Of a stretch of DNA of 11,126 nt, positions 1-6,332 are shown one piece after another (positions within the stretch are counted from its first letter, which is position 1; each line of letters begins with the position of its first letter). The notes under the pieces are model-generated. The model had not been told where the DNA came from and ran no database searches. It saw only the letters and a program-made list of their open reading frames with translations. Origin of the DNA: Nitrososphaerales archaeon TH526 (GTDB lineage Archaea; Thermoproteota; Nitrososphaeria; Nitrososphaerales; Nitrososphaeraceae); the NCBI GenBank assembly GCA_014523665.1, contig JAATVR010000294.1, forward strand, positions 1-11,126, given 5' to 3'. Made by a program: the position numbers and the translations under genes.

Positions 1-469
1 CTAACTAAATAAGTTCTCTTTAAAATAAAGATTAGAGAGACTGTCGAAATATGTTGGATAAGGCCTTACAACACCATATACTCATAGGATCATGTTAAAG
101 CTCCCCTACTCCAATGATGATGCAAATGAAAGTTGATATCCCTTGATAAAAATGCAGAGGAATATATACTAAAAGAACCATATGCTATTCCTGTATAGAA
201 GTGCAATGGAAACTAAATAAGGTAATTATATATTTAGAATATCACTAGAGTAATGAGCACAAGACTTTGTGAGTCAGCTTTGAGCACTGGCTTTCTCGAA
301 AATATAGACTAGTATAATACCAGGTTTCTATTTCATTAAATAATGATATACAAAGCTGAATGTAATATCAGGAAGACTGGAATGCCATATTCTGTGTTTG
401 TGTACTAACTGTAGCATGTGTAGCCGCTGCGGCAAATGCAACTATTGGATTAATTGAATGCCAGTTTCT
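1..469. other. Intergenic stretch with no convincing gene
   Basis: No ORF of useful length is seen on either strand. A 22-codon open stretch on the plus strand (130-198) translates to a protein-like peptide ending EEYILKEPYAIPV. An ATG-led frame just upstream (MKVDIP) joins it only by a one-base shift, so it could be a remnant or chance. I see no tRNA, no CRISPR repeat and no clear terminator. Confidence 0.5.
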
Positions 470-1354
470 CTACTGCTGAGAGCATTCTGGAACTTGGAAC
501 GTTGTGGATACGGCTTGTCCATTTATAATGTCAGTGATCTTATATGTTCCCGCAGTTGGCCCCGGTGGTAATAGAATACCTTCGCCAATAAATATAGTTG
601 CTGGATCTGGGGCATTAGCTGGAATTGTGTACTCTTGGAGTCTAACAAGATAACCCGTGGGGGAAAAGACTTGTTCCTGAAATGTGAGAGGATGCGAATC
701 ATGGGATATTCCTGAAACAGTCACGTCTATACTTATCTGTGGTTGCGCTGGAGTACCCGTGCAAAGAACATTACTGACAGTTATAGTAGGACCACTTGTC
801 TGAGGATTATCATTATTAGTGACAGTACATACCTTATTATCTCCAGCATTAATAGTGCCAGAACAATCACCGGATAGGCTTTGAGTATAACCAGCAGGTC
901 CTGTCTCGCTAACTCTAAACGAACCTGGAGTTAATGTAACATCAGTACCTGGAGATTCTGCTCCTGAAAATGATCTGCTTACGTCAATTGTAAAGTCTCC
1001 GGCAGTGCTTATACCTTCATTATCATTTATTACATGTTTTACTACGACTAAGTGCCCAACACAAAATGGAGGGGCTTTTCCTTTATTTTGAGAAGGCGGA
1101 TTTGCACAAGCATTATTTTTGCTATTATCAGCCTGTGGGGTAATTGTATTTTGATCAGCTAGTGGTATAACACTAATACTAGTATCTTCAACAGCATTGG
1201 CAGGAACCTTGAGGTCAGTCTGAGACTTTACTGGAACAATCGATTTGCCATATGGCATAATTGTATTATCAGCGCTGTATGCAAATACTGCTGATGGTGT
1301 AAATGTCGCTGCTGTTAATATAAGGATTATTGCTGATACTAAAATCCTTGTCAT
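470..1354 (-). CDS. Exported protein with SpaA/prealbumin-like beta-sandwich domain
   Basis: A 294-residue protein of unknown specific role, probably at the cell surface. Residues 1-25 form a signal peptide: charged TR start, a hydrophobic run rich in I, L and A, and an AVFA cleavage site. A polar linker containing a short Cys/Pro-rich piece (about 83-98) follows. Residues 101-184 resemble a SpaA/prealbumin-like fold: VVKHVIND at the start, then SETGPAGY and GDCSG, ending VCTVTNND, a pattern common in surface proteins with repeated beta-sandwich domains. Residues 188-294 are a second, probably beta-rich domain (TITVSNVLC to FQVPECSQQ) that I do not recognise. There is no C-terminal membrane anchor or sorting motif, so it may be free, or held by disulfides or glycans. 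It stands alone, with long intergenic DNA on both sides. The ATG start puts the signal peptide at the very N-terminus. The fold call is by motif resemblance only. Confidence 0.8.
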   Translation of the reverse strand: MTRILVSAIILILTAATFTPSAVFAYSADNTIMPYGKSIVPVKSQTDLKVPANAVEDTSISVIPLADQNTITPQADNSKNNACANPPSQNKGKAPPFCVGHLVVVKHVINDNEGISTAGDFTIDVSRSFSGAESPGTDVTLTPGSFRVSETGPAGYTQSLSGDCSGTINAGDNKVCTVTNNDNPQTSGPTITVSNVLCTGTPAQPQISIDVTVSGISHDSHPLTFQEQVFSPTGYLVRLQEYTIPANAPDPATIFIGEGILLPPGPTAGTYKITDIINGQAVSTTFQVPECSQQ

Positions 1355-1405
1355 GCTGCCGACTCATTAGATGTCTGGATGCTATACAATTAAGGAGTAG
1401 GATAT

Positions 1406-1428
1406 ATCATACAAGGACATCATACAAG
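1406..1428. repeat. Short direct repeat ATCATACAAG upstream of the secreted-protein gene
   Basis: ATCATACAAG occurs at 1406-1415 and again at 1419-1428, a period of 13 bases. It lies 52-74 bases upstream of the minus-strand start at 1354, next to a TATATC-like stretch (1403-1408). A regulator site is possible, but only its position supports this. Confidence 0.3.
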
Positions 1429-1434
1429 ATGATA

Positions 1435-1473
1435 TAATGATAGAAAATTTTATTCAATTGCCTACTATCATTA
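1435..1473. repeat. Inverted repeat, 9-bp perfect arms
   Basis: TAATGATAG (1435-1443) is matched by CTATCATTA (1465-1473) with a 21-base AT-rich spacer. It sits 80-120 bases upstream of the secreted-protein start. It has no GC-rich stem or T-run, so a protein-binding site is more likely than a terminator. Confidence 0.35.
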
Positions 1474-1993
1474 GCTAAGTTACTTGTTACCAGTAGATAG
1501 TTGCTAAATAAAGTCCTACAGTATTCCAACTCAAACAAATACCATTATCCAATGGCCAATAGTAACAAATCATTTAAACTAATATAATCTGGCAAATCTA
1601 TGGTAGAAATCCGTATCTAATTTGATACCAAATCTAAGTATTATTATCAAACATCTCTAAACCCATATGTATTCTGATACTTAACTACTACCCTATTGTG
1701 TTATGTTGAAACCAGGGTATAGTTGGAAAGTGATATCAGGTACCTGTAATATCTGCGAGGATGACTCAGTATCATTAGGCATCCGATTGAATTCCTCTAT
1801 GCACCAAACCAAAAAATGGAGGAGAGCGTCAACTTACATACTAGGATATCCTCATCGTCATTAACAATACATCCTTGTTGACTTAAATGCATCGATAAAT
1901 ACTTATTTTTATTTTAGTCATGTTTTTGATTGATCAGTATCGAACTAGAGCCATCATTAAGTATTATTAGTCTTAATGCTTCACGAAAGCATC

Positions 1994-2003
1994 ACAATAT
2001 AAG
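1994..2003 (+). promoter_or_regulatory. Archaeal TATA-like element before the patatin gene
   Basis: The stretch ACAATATAAG is centred about 30 bases before the ATG at 2030. In archaea transcription starts roughly 25 bases after the TATA centre, which would give an mRNA with almost no leader, beginning near that ATG. No Shine-Dalgarno sequence precedes the ATG, which fits a leaderless message. This supports 2030 as the original start of the patatin gene. Confidence 0.35.
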
Positions 2004-2029
2004 TCTCGACGTACCGTTTTGTAACTATT

Positions 2030-2126
2030 ATGATTGAGAAACAGATTGTAGACAGCAAAAGGTCTAATAGACCAGAAAGACAGAGCACTAGTCCTTCAGG
2101 GTGGTGGGGCACTAGGTGCCTATGAG
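2030..2126 (+). pseudogene. Out-of-frame 5' end of the patatin gene, containing the Gly-rich oxyanion motif
   Basis: The patatin frame stays open upstream of its first usable start (GTG 2127), back to a TAG at 2049-2051. It encodes KDRALVLQGGGALGAYE directly before the GTG. This is the classic N-terminal strand and Gly-rich oxyanion loop of patatins, so it must have been translated in a working enzyme. That frame has no ATG, GTG or TTG here. An ATG at 2030 starts a different frame (MIEKQIVDSKRSNRP), which reaches a stop near 2124. Joining the two needs a forward shift of one base (or a two-base loss) around 2070-2085. This is a real frameshift, an assembly indel, recoding, or initiation at a rare codon such as ATA 2067. 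Confidence 0.6.
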
Positions 2127-3530
2127 GTGGGAGCAATAAAAGGACTCTACGAGACGCTGACTAAAGGGCAAGTAAAAAATGGCCCAGGTGAAGATAGTAA
2201 AGCACCACTATTCGATATCATAGCAGGAACCTCTATTGGTGCAATGAACGCTGCAGTTCTGATAGGAAATATTCAAAAAGGTAAAAGTTGGCTAGACTCA
2301 ATAAAGGAGCTTGAAAAGTTTTGGACAGAAGGAATAGCCTTAAAAGAAGGTCTAGATAGGATTAATGATGACATTCCTCCTGAGGATAATTTTTCAATGT
2401 TCCCCTGGTGGAAACCATGGACGAAGGAGTTTCGAAACTGGGAACCTGATGGAAAAAAAATAGTAAGTATCGCTTCAAAGGAAGCTGCTAGAAGGTATTA
2501 CTCTACAAAAGTTTTTGTTTCTGGAGCGGGTAAAGTCTTTTCATTAAAAGGTGTAAGGGATGACAATAAATTCTTCGATTCCGATAACCCCATGGCCAAA
2601 AGGGTTATGCTAAATGAAGAACCTTTAAAGAAGTTAATAGTAGATTTTGGAAAATTCCCAGTTGGAACATGTATTGATAAAGGAGAACCTAGGCTCCTTG
2701 TAACTGCCGTTGATATTGCGGAAGGCATAACAGTGACATTTGATAGCTATAAAAAATCAGATGGTAAAAGAAAAACTGTATATCGTCCTGGAGAAAAATA
2801 CCGACACATAAAAAATAGTAAATACTTCGATAGAAAAGAAGATGATTCGAATCAGATTGTCATCGAATATGATGAGGGTATCCAAATAGATCATATTATG
2901 GCTAGGGGTACTCTTCCTGATTTTTATGACCCTATAGAAATATGCAAACGTAGCTTTTGGGATGGGGGTATTCTGAGTAATACTCCACTTAAAGAATTAT
3001 TAGAAGCACATAGAGATTATTGGGTTAATGTTGAAGATCAATGTGAAGCTCCGGATCTAGAAGTTTATGTAGTAAATGTACATCCTTCTACAATAGATGT
3101 TGTCAATATACCTAAACATCTTGATGAAGTGAAAGATAGGAATAACGATATAGTATATGGGGATAGAACTTACAATGATCAATATTCCGCTTCACTTGTG
3201 ACAGACTACACCGATTTCATAAGGCGTCTAAGAGAGATTGCTGGAAGCCATATAAAAGATTCTACTGACAGAGAGGCATTCAAAAATGAATTTGAATCTC
3301 TCGAGTCGGAACCAGCAACGAGCACATCATATACATCTGGCGAGTCTAGAAGCTTTAAAGATCTAATGACAGGTCGATCTAAACCGAAAGTGCAACGCAT
3401 AGAGCGCAAATATAATCCCGAAAGCAGTACTTATTCCAAACTTGGAGATATAACCCTTCAAACAATACAGGATCCAATCAAACAAGGCTACGATGACGTA
3501 ATGGCTCTTAATAGTCTCTGTATCCAATGA
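2127..3530 (+). CDS. Patatin-like phospholipase family protein
   Basis: A predicted serine lipid acyl hydrolase of the patatin family, which uses a Ser-Asp dyad and has no signal peptide here. From the GTG start, the nucleophile elbow is G34-T-S36-I-G38 in DIIAGTSIGAMNAA. The catalytic Asp is D279 in WDGGILSNTP, the usual DGG motif. Both are intact. The third hallmark, the GGGALGAY oxyanion loop, lies just upstream of the GTG in the same frame, so the GTG cannot be the ancestral start. The 467 residues include an insert between the elbow and the DGG, with a Trp-rich piece PWWKPWTKEFRNW, and a C-terminal extension after about residue 330 with a Ser/Thr-rich linker (STSYTSGESRS) that I do not recognise. 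A coiled-coil ORF and a membrane protein follow on the same strand, the first after 86 bases. The family call is firm; substrate and activity are not known, and activity depends on how the 5' end is read. Confidence 0.88.
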   Translation: MGAIKGLYETLTKGQVKNGPGEDSKAPLFDIIAGTSIGAMNAAVLIGNIQKGKSWLDSIKELEKFWTEGIALKEGLDRINDDIPPEDNFSMFPWWKPWTKEFRNWEPDGKKIVSIASKEAARRYYSTKVFVSGAGKVFSLKGVRDDNKFFDSDNPMAKRVMLNEEPLKKLIVDFGKFPVGTCIDKGEPRLLVTAVDIAEGITVTFDSYKKSDGKRKTVYRPGEKYRHIKNSKYFDRKEDDSNQIVIEYDEGIQIDHIMARGTLPDFYDPIEICKRSFWDGGILSNTPLKELLEAHRDYWVNVEDQCEAPDLEVYVVNVHPSTIDVVNIPKHLDEVKDRNNDIVYGDRTYNDQYSASLVTDYTDFIRRLREIAGSHIKDSTDREAFKNEFESLESEPATSTSYTSGESRSFKDLMTGRSKPKVQRIERKYNPESSTYSKLGDITLQTIQDPIKQGYDDVMALNSLCIQ

Positions 3531-3616
3531 TGTTAATCCCCCAAAATATCCCGAAATGGATGTAAACAGAGCGTTGATCAAGATAAGTATATTCAGTTTT
3601 TTGAATAAGCATTTGA

Positions 3617-4072
3617 TTGGGAGTTGTTGCCTATGGTGAAGTAGTAGAGCTGCTAAAGATCGCAAACGGATATCTTCCTAGGATTAGACTAGAATATGAC
3701 AGAGTCAATGAGGAAATAAATTCACATAAAGCTGAATTAAATTCATGGAGAACTGAATTAAACAATATAGCTCGAACATATCAGCAATTCGTCGATCGAA
3801 ATATCGAATTAAAAAAGAGAGAAGATGAGCTCCAACATAGCATTAATGAATTGGATGCTAAAAAGACTGAATTGCAGGAGACTACTACTGATTCTAATCA
3901 GCACGTTGCAGAATTTCAGGATACCAATGCAGATCTAGAAATGGAACAAGAGATAGTTATGTTAATGAACGATTTATCGACACTGCCACCAAATATAGCA
4001 AATTCCTATCATCAGAATGAAAATGAAACATTTCATTATCCTTCCCAGGTTGAGCCATCATCAGGACATTAA
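3617..4072 (+). CDS. Coiled-coil protein, possibly an N-terminally shortened family member
   Basis: A 151-residue soluble protein without signal peptide or membrane segment. After a short N-terminus with EVVELLKIANGYLP, residues from about 25 to 120 are rich in E, K, N and L with heptad-like spacing (KREDELQHSINELDAKKTEL), so a long coiled coil is likely. The last 30 residues are polar and probably disordered. The start of the helix resembles a thaumarchaeal coiled-coil family (VVxLLKIANxxLPxVxxxY) whose members, as I remember them, carry an extra N-terminal helix-turn-helix-like region missing here. An upstream in-frame stop (3614) leaves only TTG 3617 as start, with no clear ribosome site. 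It may therefore be a truncated copy. It ends three bases before the next ORF, in the same frame. Function is unknown. Confidence 0.6.
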   Translation: MGVVAYGEVVELLKIANGYLPRIRLEYDRVNEEINSHKAELNSWRTELNNIARTYQQFVDRNIELKKREDELQHSINELDAKKTELQETTTDSNQHVAEFQDTNADLEMEQEIVMLMNDLSTLPPNIANSYHQNENETFHYPSQVEPSSGH

Positions 4073-4075
4073 TAT

Positions 4076-4660
4076 TTGATACTAAAGACTTGCTTCCGAC
4101 AAAAGCTCAAACATGAGAGAGTAGTTGATACCATAGCATATTGGATTTTGCTTTCAGTACCACTTGCTTACTTTGTAATAACTTATTTCTACCAATTTGT
4201 AATTGGTGGCATCCTAACATCATATATGCCCGACGATCCAGTTACTGTTTCAATTATTTTGGGAGCGGTTCTATCGTTAAGTAAACCTATTGGAGGATTG
4301 ATCTTTGGTATTGCATTTTGGAAAATATCTTCAATAGTTAGGTATGAAAAGAGGATTAGAATTTACATGATCATTTCTGGCTTTGGCATATTTTTGATAT
4401 TTACAGCGAATCAGGCTCCAACTCAAGTGGTTGCTCCTTATCCCGCATTCGGGCTTGCGACCATAACTGTTTTAAATTTAGCTGCATTTTTGATGCTAGT
4501 AGGAATCTATAATTCTGCAACACTTGTCTCTGCAAATACTAACTTAAGAAAATCAATTCATAAGCATACATTAGAGTCCAAGTTGTTGAACCTAATAGGC
4601 CAGGCTGAATTCGAAAGAGATACAAAGAACTGTAGGAATAATTATCGAAGATACACCTGA
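4076..4660 (+). CDS. Four-helix membrane protein of unknown function, C-terminus frameshifted
   Basis: A 194-residue integral membrane protein. Four hydrophobic segments are visible: about residues 20-45, 57-82, 96-114 and 124-150. Landmarks are LSLSKPIGGLIFGIAFWKIS in helix 2, GFGIFLIFTANQAP in helix 3 and YPAFGLATITVL before helix 4, a pattern I associate with a thaumarchaeal family of unknown role. After helix 4 comes a basic cytoplasmic helix (LRKSIHKHTLESKLLNLIGQAEFER). From there the frame runs into an abnormal tail (NCRNNYRRYT) and stops. The expected acidic tail is found in another frame up to 4772. The TTG start lies three bases after the stop of the coiled-coil ORF and in the same frame, with no ribosome site of its own, so translation would depend on reinitiation, or the N-terminus is incomplete. 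Confidence 0.6.
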   Translation: MILKTCFRQKLKHERVVDTIAYWILLSVPLAYFVITYFYQFVIGGILTSYMPDDPVTVSIILGAVLSLSKPIGGLIFGIAFWKISSIVRYEKRIRIYMIISGFGIFLIFTANQAPTQVVAPYPAFGLATITVLNLAAFLMLVGIYNSATLVSANTNLRKSIHKHTLESKLLNLIGQAEFERDTKNCRNNYRRYT

Positions 4661-4772
4661 CTTGGAAAGGGATACTCAAACAGAGTACGATTTGGATGAA
4701 GATCAACTTAAGAAATATTTAGATGTTGTAATAAGGGAAGTGAAGAAGAGAGAAAGATCTCCTGACCTTTAA
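4617..4772 (+). pseudogene. Out-of-frame C-terminus of the membrane protein
   Basis: Reading from GAG at 4617 gives EIQRTVGIIIEDTPDLERD, then an acidic stretch with DLDEDQLKKYLDVVIREVKK, ending at TAA 4770-4772. The preceding frame encodes GQAEFER just before this point, so EFER-EIQ joins smoothly. The junction lies in a GA run (GAAAGAGATAC). Loss of one GA dinucleotide from AGAGAGATA, or one extra base, would produce the break. The acidic helix ending REVKKR is what I expect at the end of this membrane family, so the intact gene would span 4076-4772 and code for about 232 residues. Confidence 0.6.
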
Positions 4773-4904
4773 TATAGAGCACATAGTTGGAGGGCCAATA
4801 TTAAGAACTTATATTTGGTTTCTCCAAATAATGATAGTCTAAATAGTAACAGAATAAATTACCCGTATTAGTTCAAAATGATTGTCAAACAACGGGGCTT
4901 CACT

Positions 4905-5061
4905 AATCCTGTTCTAGACATGATTTGGGTTATATAATTATAATCAAACCTTTGCCGCCAGGAGAACACGTGATTAGATATAGCGATCAGGTGAATAATC
5001 CCATTCAACCGAATTATATCATATGAAAGATCAAACATTTAACGTAACAGTAAAGAAATGA
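4905..5061 (+). pseudogene. Remnant: C-terminal domain of a secreted PLPPGEH-type protein
   Basis: Between a TAA (4904-4906) and a TGA (5024-5026) the frame encodes DLGYIIIIKPLPPGEHVIRY followed by a polar stretch ending NPIQPNY. This matches the last beta-strands of a secreted thaumarchaeal family with a DGYwxxLKPLxPGxHtIxF signature. The family normally ends with a short strand such as YHITVK. That strand appears here in another frame (5023-5061) as KDQTFNVTVKK followed by TGA. The rest of the gene is absent: no start, signal peptide or earlier domain is visible upstream. It is a broken 3' fragment with at least one frameshift. Family resemblance is from memory of the motif. Confidence 0.5.
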
Positions 5062-5126
5062 CAGCCGCAGATCCTCAACTGGACTTAGCTTTTCTGATGC
5101 AACAGAGCGTTGCATTGTACAAGTAA
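5058..5126 (+). CDS. Possible 22-residue ORF overlapping the remnant's stop
   Basis: An ATG at 5058 overlaps the stop of the preceding remnant as ATGA, an arrangement typical of coupled translation. The peptide begins MTAADPQLDLAFLMQQS and stops at TAA 5124-5126. A forward shift of one base would extend it by TSKSQESYR before a stop. It could be a real short protein, the start of a broken gene, or chance. The opposite strand is also open here for 52 codons, so coding on this strand is not secure. Confidence 0.2.
   Translation: MTAADPQLDLAFLMQQSVALYK
5097..5115. repeat. Inverted repeat, 7-bp arms, 5-base loop
   Basis: ATGCAAC (5097-5103) pairs with GTTGCAT (5109-5115) around AGAGC. It has no following T-run, so termination is not indicated. 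It lies inside the small ORF at 5058-5126. Confidence 0.3.
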
Positions 5127-5170
5127 GTCTCAAGAATCTTATCGCTGAGCCTGCTGCTATACCGTTAGTC

Positions 5171-5193
5171 ATTTCTTAGATATTCTAAGAAAT
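5171..5193. repeat. Perfect hairpin, 10-bp arms, 3-base loop
   Basis: ATTTCTTAGA (5171-5180) and TCTAAGAAAT (5184-5193) form a perfect inverted repeat around TAT. On the minus strand it covers the stop codon (5185-5187) of the 31-codon ORF starting at 5280, so the mRNA hairpin would form at the end of that ORF. It could stabilise or end that transcript, or bind a dimeric regulator. The AT-rich stem argues against a classical GC-rich terminator. Confidence 0.45.
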
Positions 5194-5280
5194 TCGCTTA
5201 GCGCTTTTACCAGGTCCCCTCATGCAAGCAATTACCCCAGCTAATGCTAAGATATATGCTTCTTTTTCTTTCTTATTCAT
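5185..5280 (-). CDS. Candidate 31-residue small basic protein with a hydrophobic centre
   Basis: ATG at 5280 is preceded by CAAGGGGCA, an acceptable Shine-Dalgarno spacing. The peptide starts MNKKEKEAYILALAGVIACM, has a short hydrophobic core (about residues 9-20) and a basic Gly/Lys/Arg tail, and ends with TAG inside the perfect hairpin at 5171-5193. Support comes from the ribosome site, protein-like composition and the hairpin at the stop. Against it are the very small size and the lack of any recognised relative. If real, it could sit on the membrane surface. No function is assigned. Confidence 0.35.
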   Translation of the reverse strand: MNKKEKEAYILALAGVIACMRGPGKSAKRIS

Positions 5281-5451
5281 TGCCCCTTGAGTGAATTATA
5301 ACTACTATGATTTAGCTCCTGCCATCTTGTGTTACTATGTATTATTGACATGTTATTTCTTGGAATTTCGTGGATGTCTGATATCAAAATGAGGTCAATT
5401 ATACTAAAATAATTACATGAGGTGTCTATGATCCCGCTTACCGTATTGAAG

Positions 5452-5661
5452 TTATGGACTAAAAGAAGCTATTGATGGCGCAGCATCACTTGTTTCATTA
5501 AGAACTCTTTTACTATTAGGATTAAACACATCCACTATACTCGTTGGCTTGACTTCTGCTGTCTCAGCTCCAGTATTGCCTTGCACGTTTACCGTTTTTG
5601 GGGTTACCTCAGGATATGACAAGTACTTGTACGGGAGCGTTTTAAGAGGATAAGTTCCCAT
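5452..5661 (-). CDS. Hypothetical 69-residue protein
   Basis: The ORF starts with ATG at 5661 preceded by GGCGGAGAAA, a fair ribosome site, and ends at TAA 5452. The product is hydrophilic and Pro/Ser/Val-rich (YLSYPEVTPKTVNVQGNTG is typical), without signal peptide, membrane segment, Cys or known motif. Composition is protein-like rather than the hydrophobic or Arg/Ser-rich look of chance ORFs. Its start is only 27 bases from the ATG of the divergent exported protein, leaving no room for two promoters unless that gene starts further in. It may be a small genuine gene, the remnant of a larger one, or chance. I do not recognise it. Confidence 0.35.
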   Translation of the reverse strand: MGTYPLKTLPYKYLSYPEVTPKTVNVQGNTGAETAEVKPTSIVDVFNPNSKRVLNETSDAAPSIASFSP

Positions 5662-5688
5662 TTTCTCCGCCAGTAAAATTGCATCCTA

Positions 5689-6225
5689 ATGGTATTCAAA
5701 GCTCTGTTAGACTCAAACATTAATACGGGAATGAGACATGACATCAATATGCTATACGATAAAAACGCAAAGTCAAAGATCCTAATTATTGTCCTATTAG
5801 TTTCAGCAATGCTGGTGGTAGCTCCGTCTTTCTTATGCGTAATTGTAACGGCTCAGGGCCGTATAGGACCAAACAAGATTTTGATTGATACTGATTCTAC
5901 AAATTATCAATGTACAGCTACGTCGGCAAACCCTGCTACGGCTGGTTTGTCAGTCAATGCATATAATGAGGGCGGTATGATAAAGGGAGAATGGAGTATA
6001 AAAGGCACAGACGAGCCTAGTGAGAAGAAAGGGACAATAATCGGCGGAACTATAGATAATACTAAGTATGACCTGAGAGGTAAGGAAACCATTGATTCAC
6101 TATGTCAAGGCAAAGTCCCAAAAGATATTATAATAAGCGGAGATTGCGGAAATAACAAACCTGTTAACTTTCGAATAGTTGCAGGCTCACATAACATATT
6201 CAATGGTCTTGCCGAATGTTCATGA
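5689..6225 (+). CDS. Small exported protein with four conserved-looking cysteines, unknown function
   Basis: A predicted exported protein. Counting from ATG 5689, residues 30-54 form a signal peptide or membrane anchor (ILIIVLLVSAMLVVAPSFLC) ending near TAQG, preceded by Lys-rich KNAKSK. The exported part of about 120 residues is Gly/Asn/Thr-rich and probably beta-structured, with Cys in YQCTAT, DSLCQG, SGDCGNN and at the end AECS: four cysteines, enough for two disulfides. ATG 5731 (after CGGGA) or ATG 5749 would give a more normal signal-peptide length than 5689 and would leave room for a promoter, so the true start may be internal. An inverted repeat follows (6280-6332). I do not recognise the family. 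Export is fairly safe, function open. Confidence 0.7.
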   Translation: MVFKALLDSNINTGMRHDINMLYDKNAKSKILIIVLLVSAMLVVAPSFLCVIVTAQGRIGPNKILIDTDSTNYQCTATSANPATAGLSVNAYNEGGMIKGEWSIKGTDEPSEKKGTIIGGTIDNTKYDLRGKETIDSLCQGKVPKDIIISGDCGNNKPVNFRIVAGSHNIFNGLAECS

Positions 6226-6279
6226 GTCTTCCGACACCCTGATATTGACACTTTGAATGAGATTAGCATTCCCACATTA

Positions 6280-6332
6280 ATGAGATGCCAAATAATACTG
6301 AATCATCATCCTAGATATTACAGGCATCTCAT
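6280..6332. repeat. Inverted repeat, 10-bp perfect arms, 33-base spacer
   Basis: ATGAGATGCC (6280-6289) pairs with GGCATCTCAT (6323-6332). The repeat lies about 55 bases after the stop of the small exported protein and touches the broken 3' end of the nuclease remnant on the other strand. It could be a long-loop hairpin ending the plus-strand transcript, or the scar of a mobile element. No flanking target duplication was found by eye. Confidence 0.4.

Larger units (their letters stand above)
1355..2029. other. Intergenic stretch between divergent genes; promoters and small repeats
   Basis: This 675-bp stretch separates the divergent starts of the secreted protein (minus) and the patatin (plus). 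It contains a direct repeat and an inverted repeat near the secreted-protein start and a TATA-like element near 1994-2003. I see no ORF with protein-like character and no RNA gene in the rest of it. Confidence 0.5.

Noticed and set aside
116-198. Possible frameshifted micro-ORF (MKVDIP / LDKNAEEYILKEPYAIPV)
   Set aside because: Looks protein-like but needs a frame shift, is very short and matches no family I know.
368-469. Open frame of 33 codons after the stop of the secreted protein
   Set aside because: An in-frame extension could suggest readthrough, but the composition is not distinctive and the protein already ends in a domain-like way.
2498-2728. Minus-strand ORF inside the patatin gene
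   Set aside because: Antisense shadow of a clearly conserved patatin frame.
3206-3665. Two overlapping minus-strand ORFs across the patatin 3' end and spacer
   Set aside because: Mostly antisense to the patatin C-terminus, no ribosome site or motif. The hydrophobic stretch comes from AT-rich spacer DNA.
5039-5195. Minus-strand open frame of 52 codons starting just after the hairpin
   Set aside because: No ribosome site, Cys/Leu/Arg-rich like chance ORFs, and antisense to two more protein-like stretches.
5907-6092. Minus-strand ORF of 61 codons
   Set aside because: Antisense shadow of the exported protein at 5689-6225.
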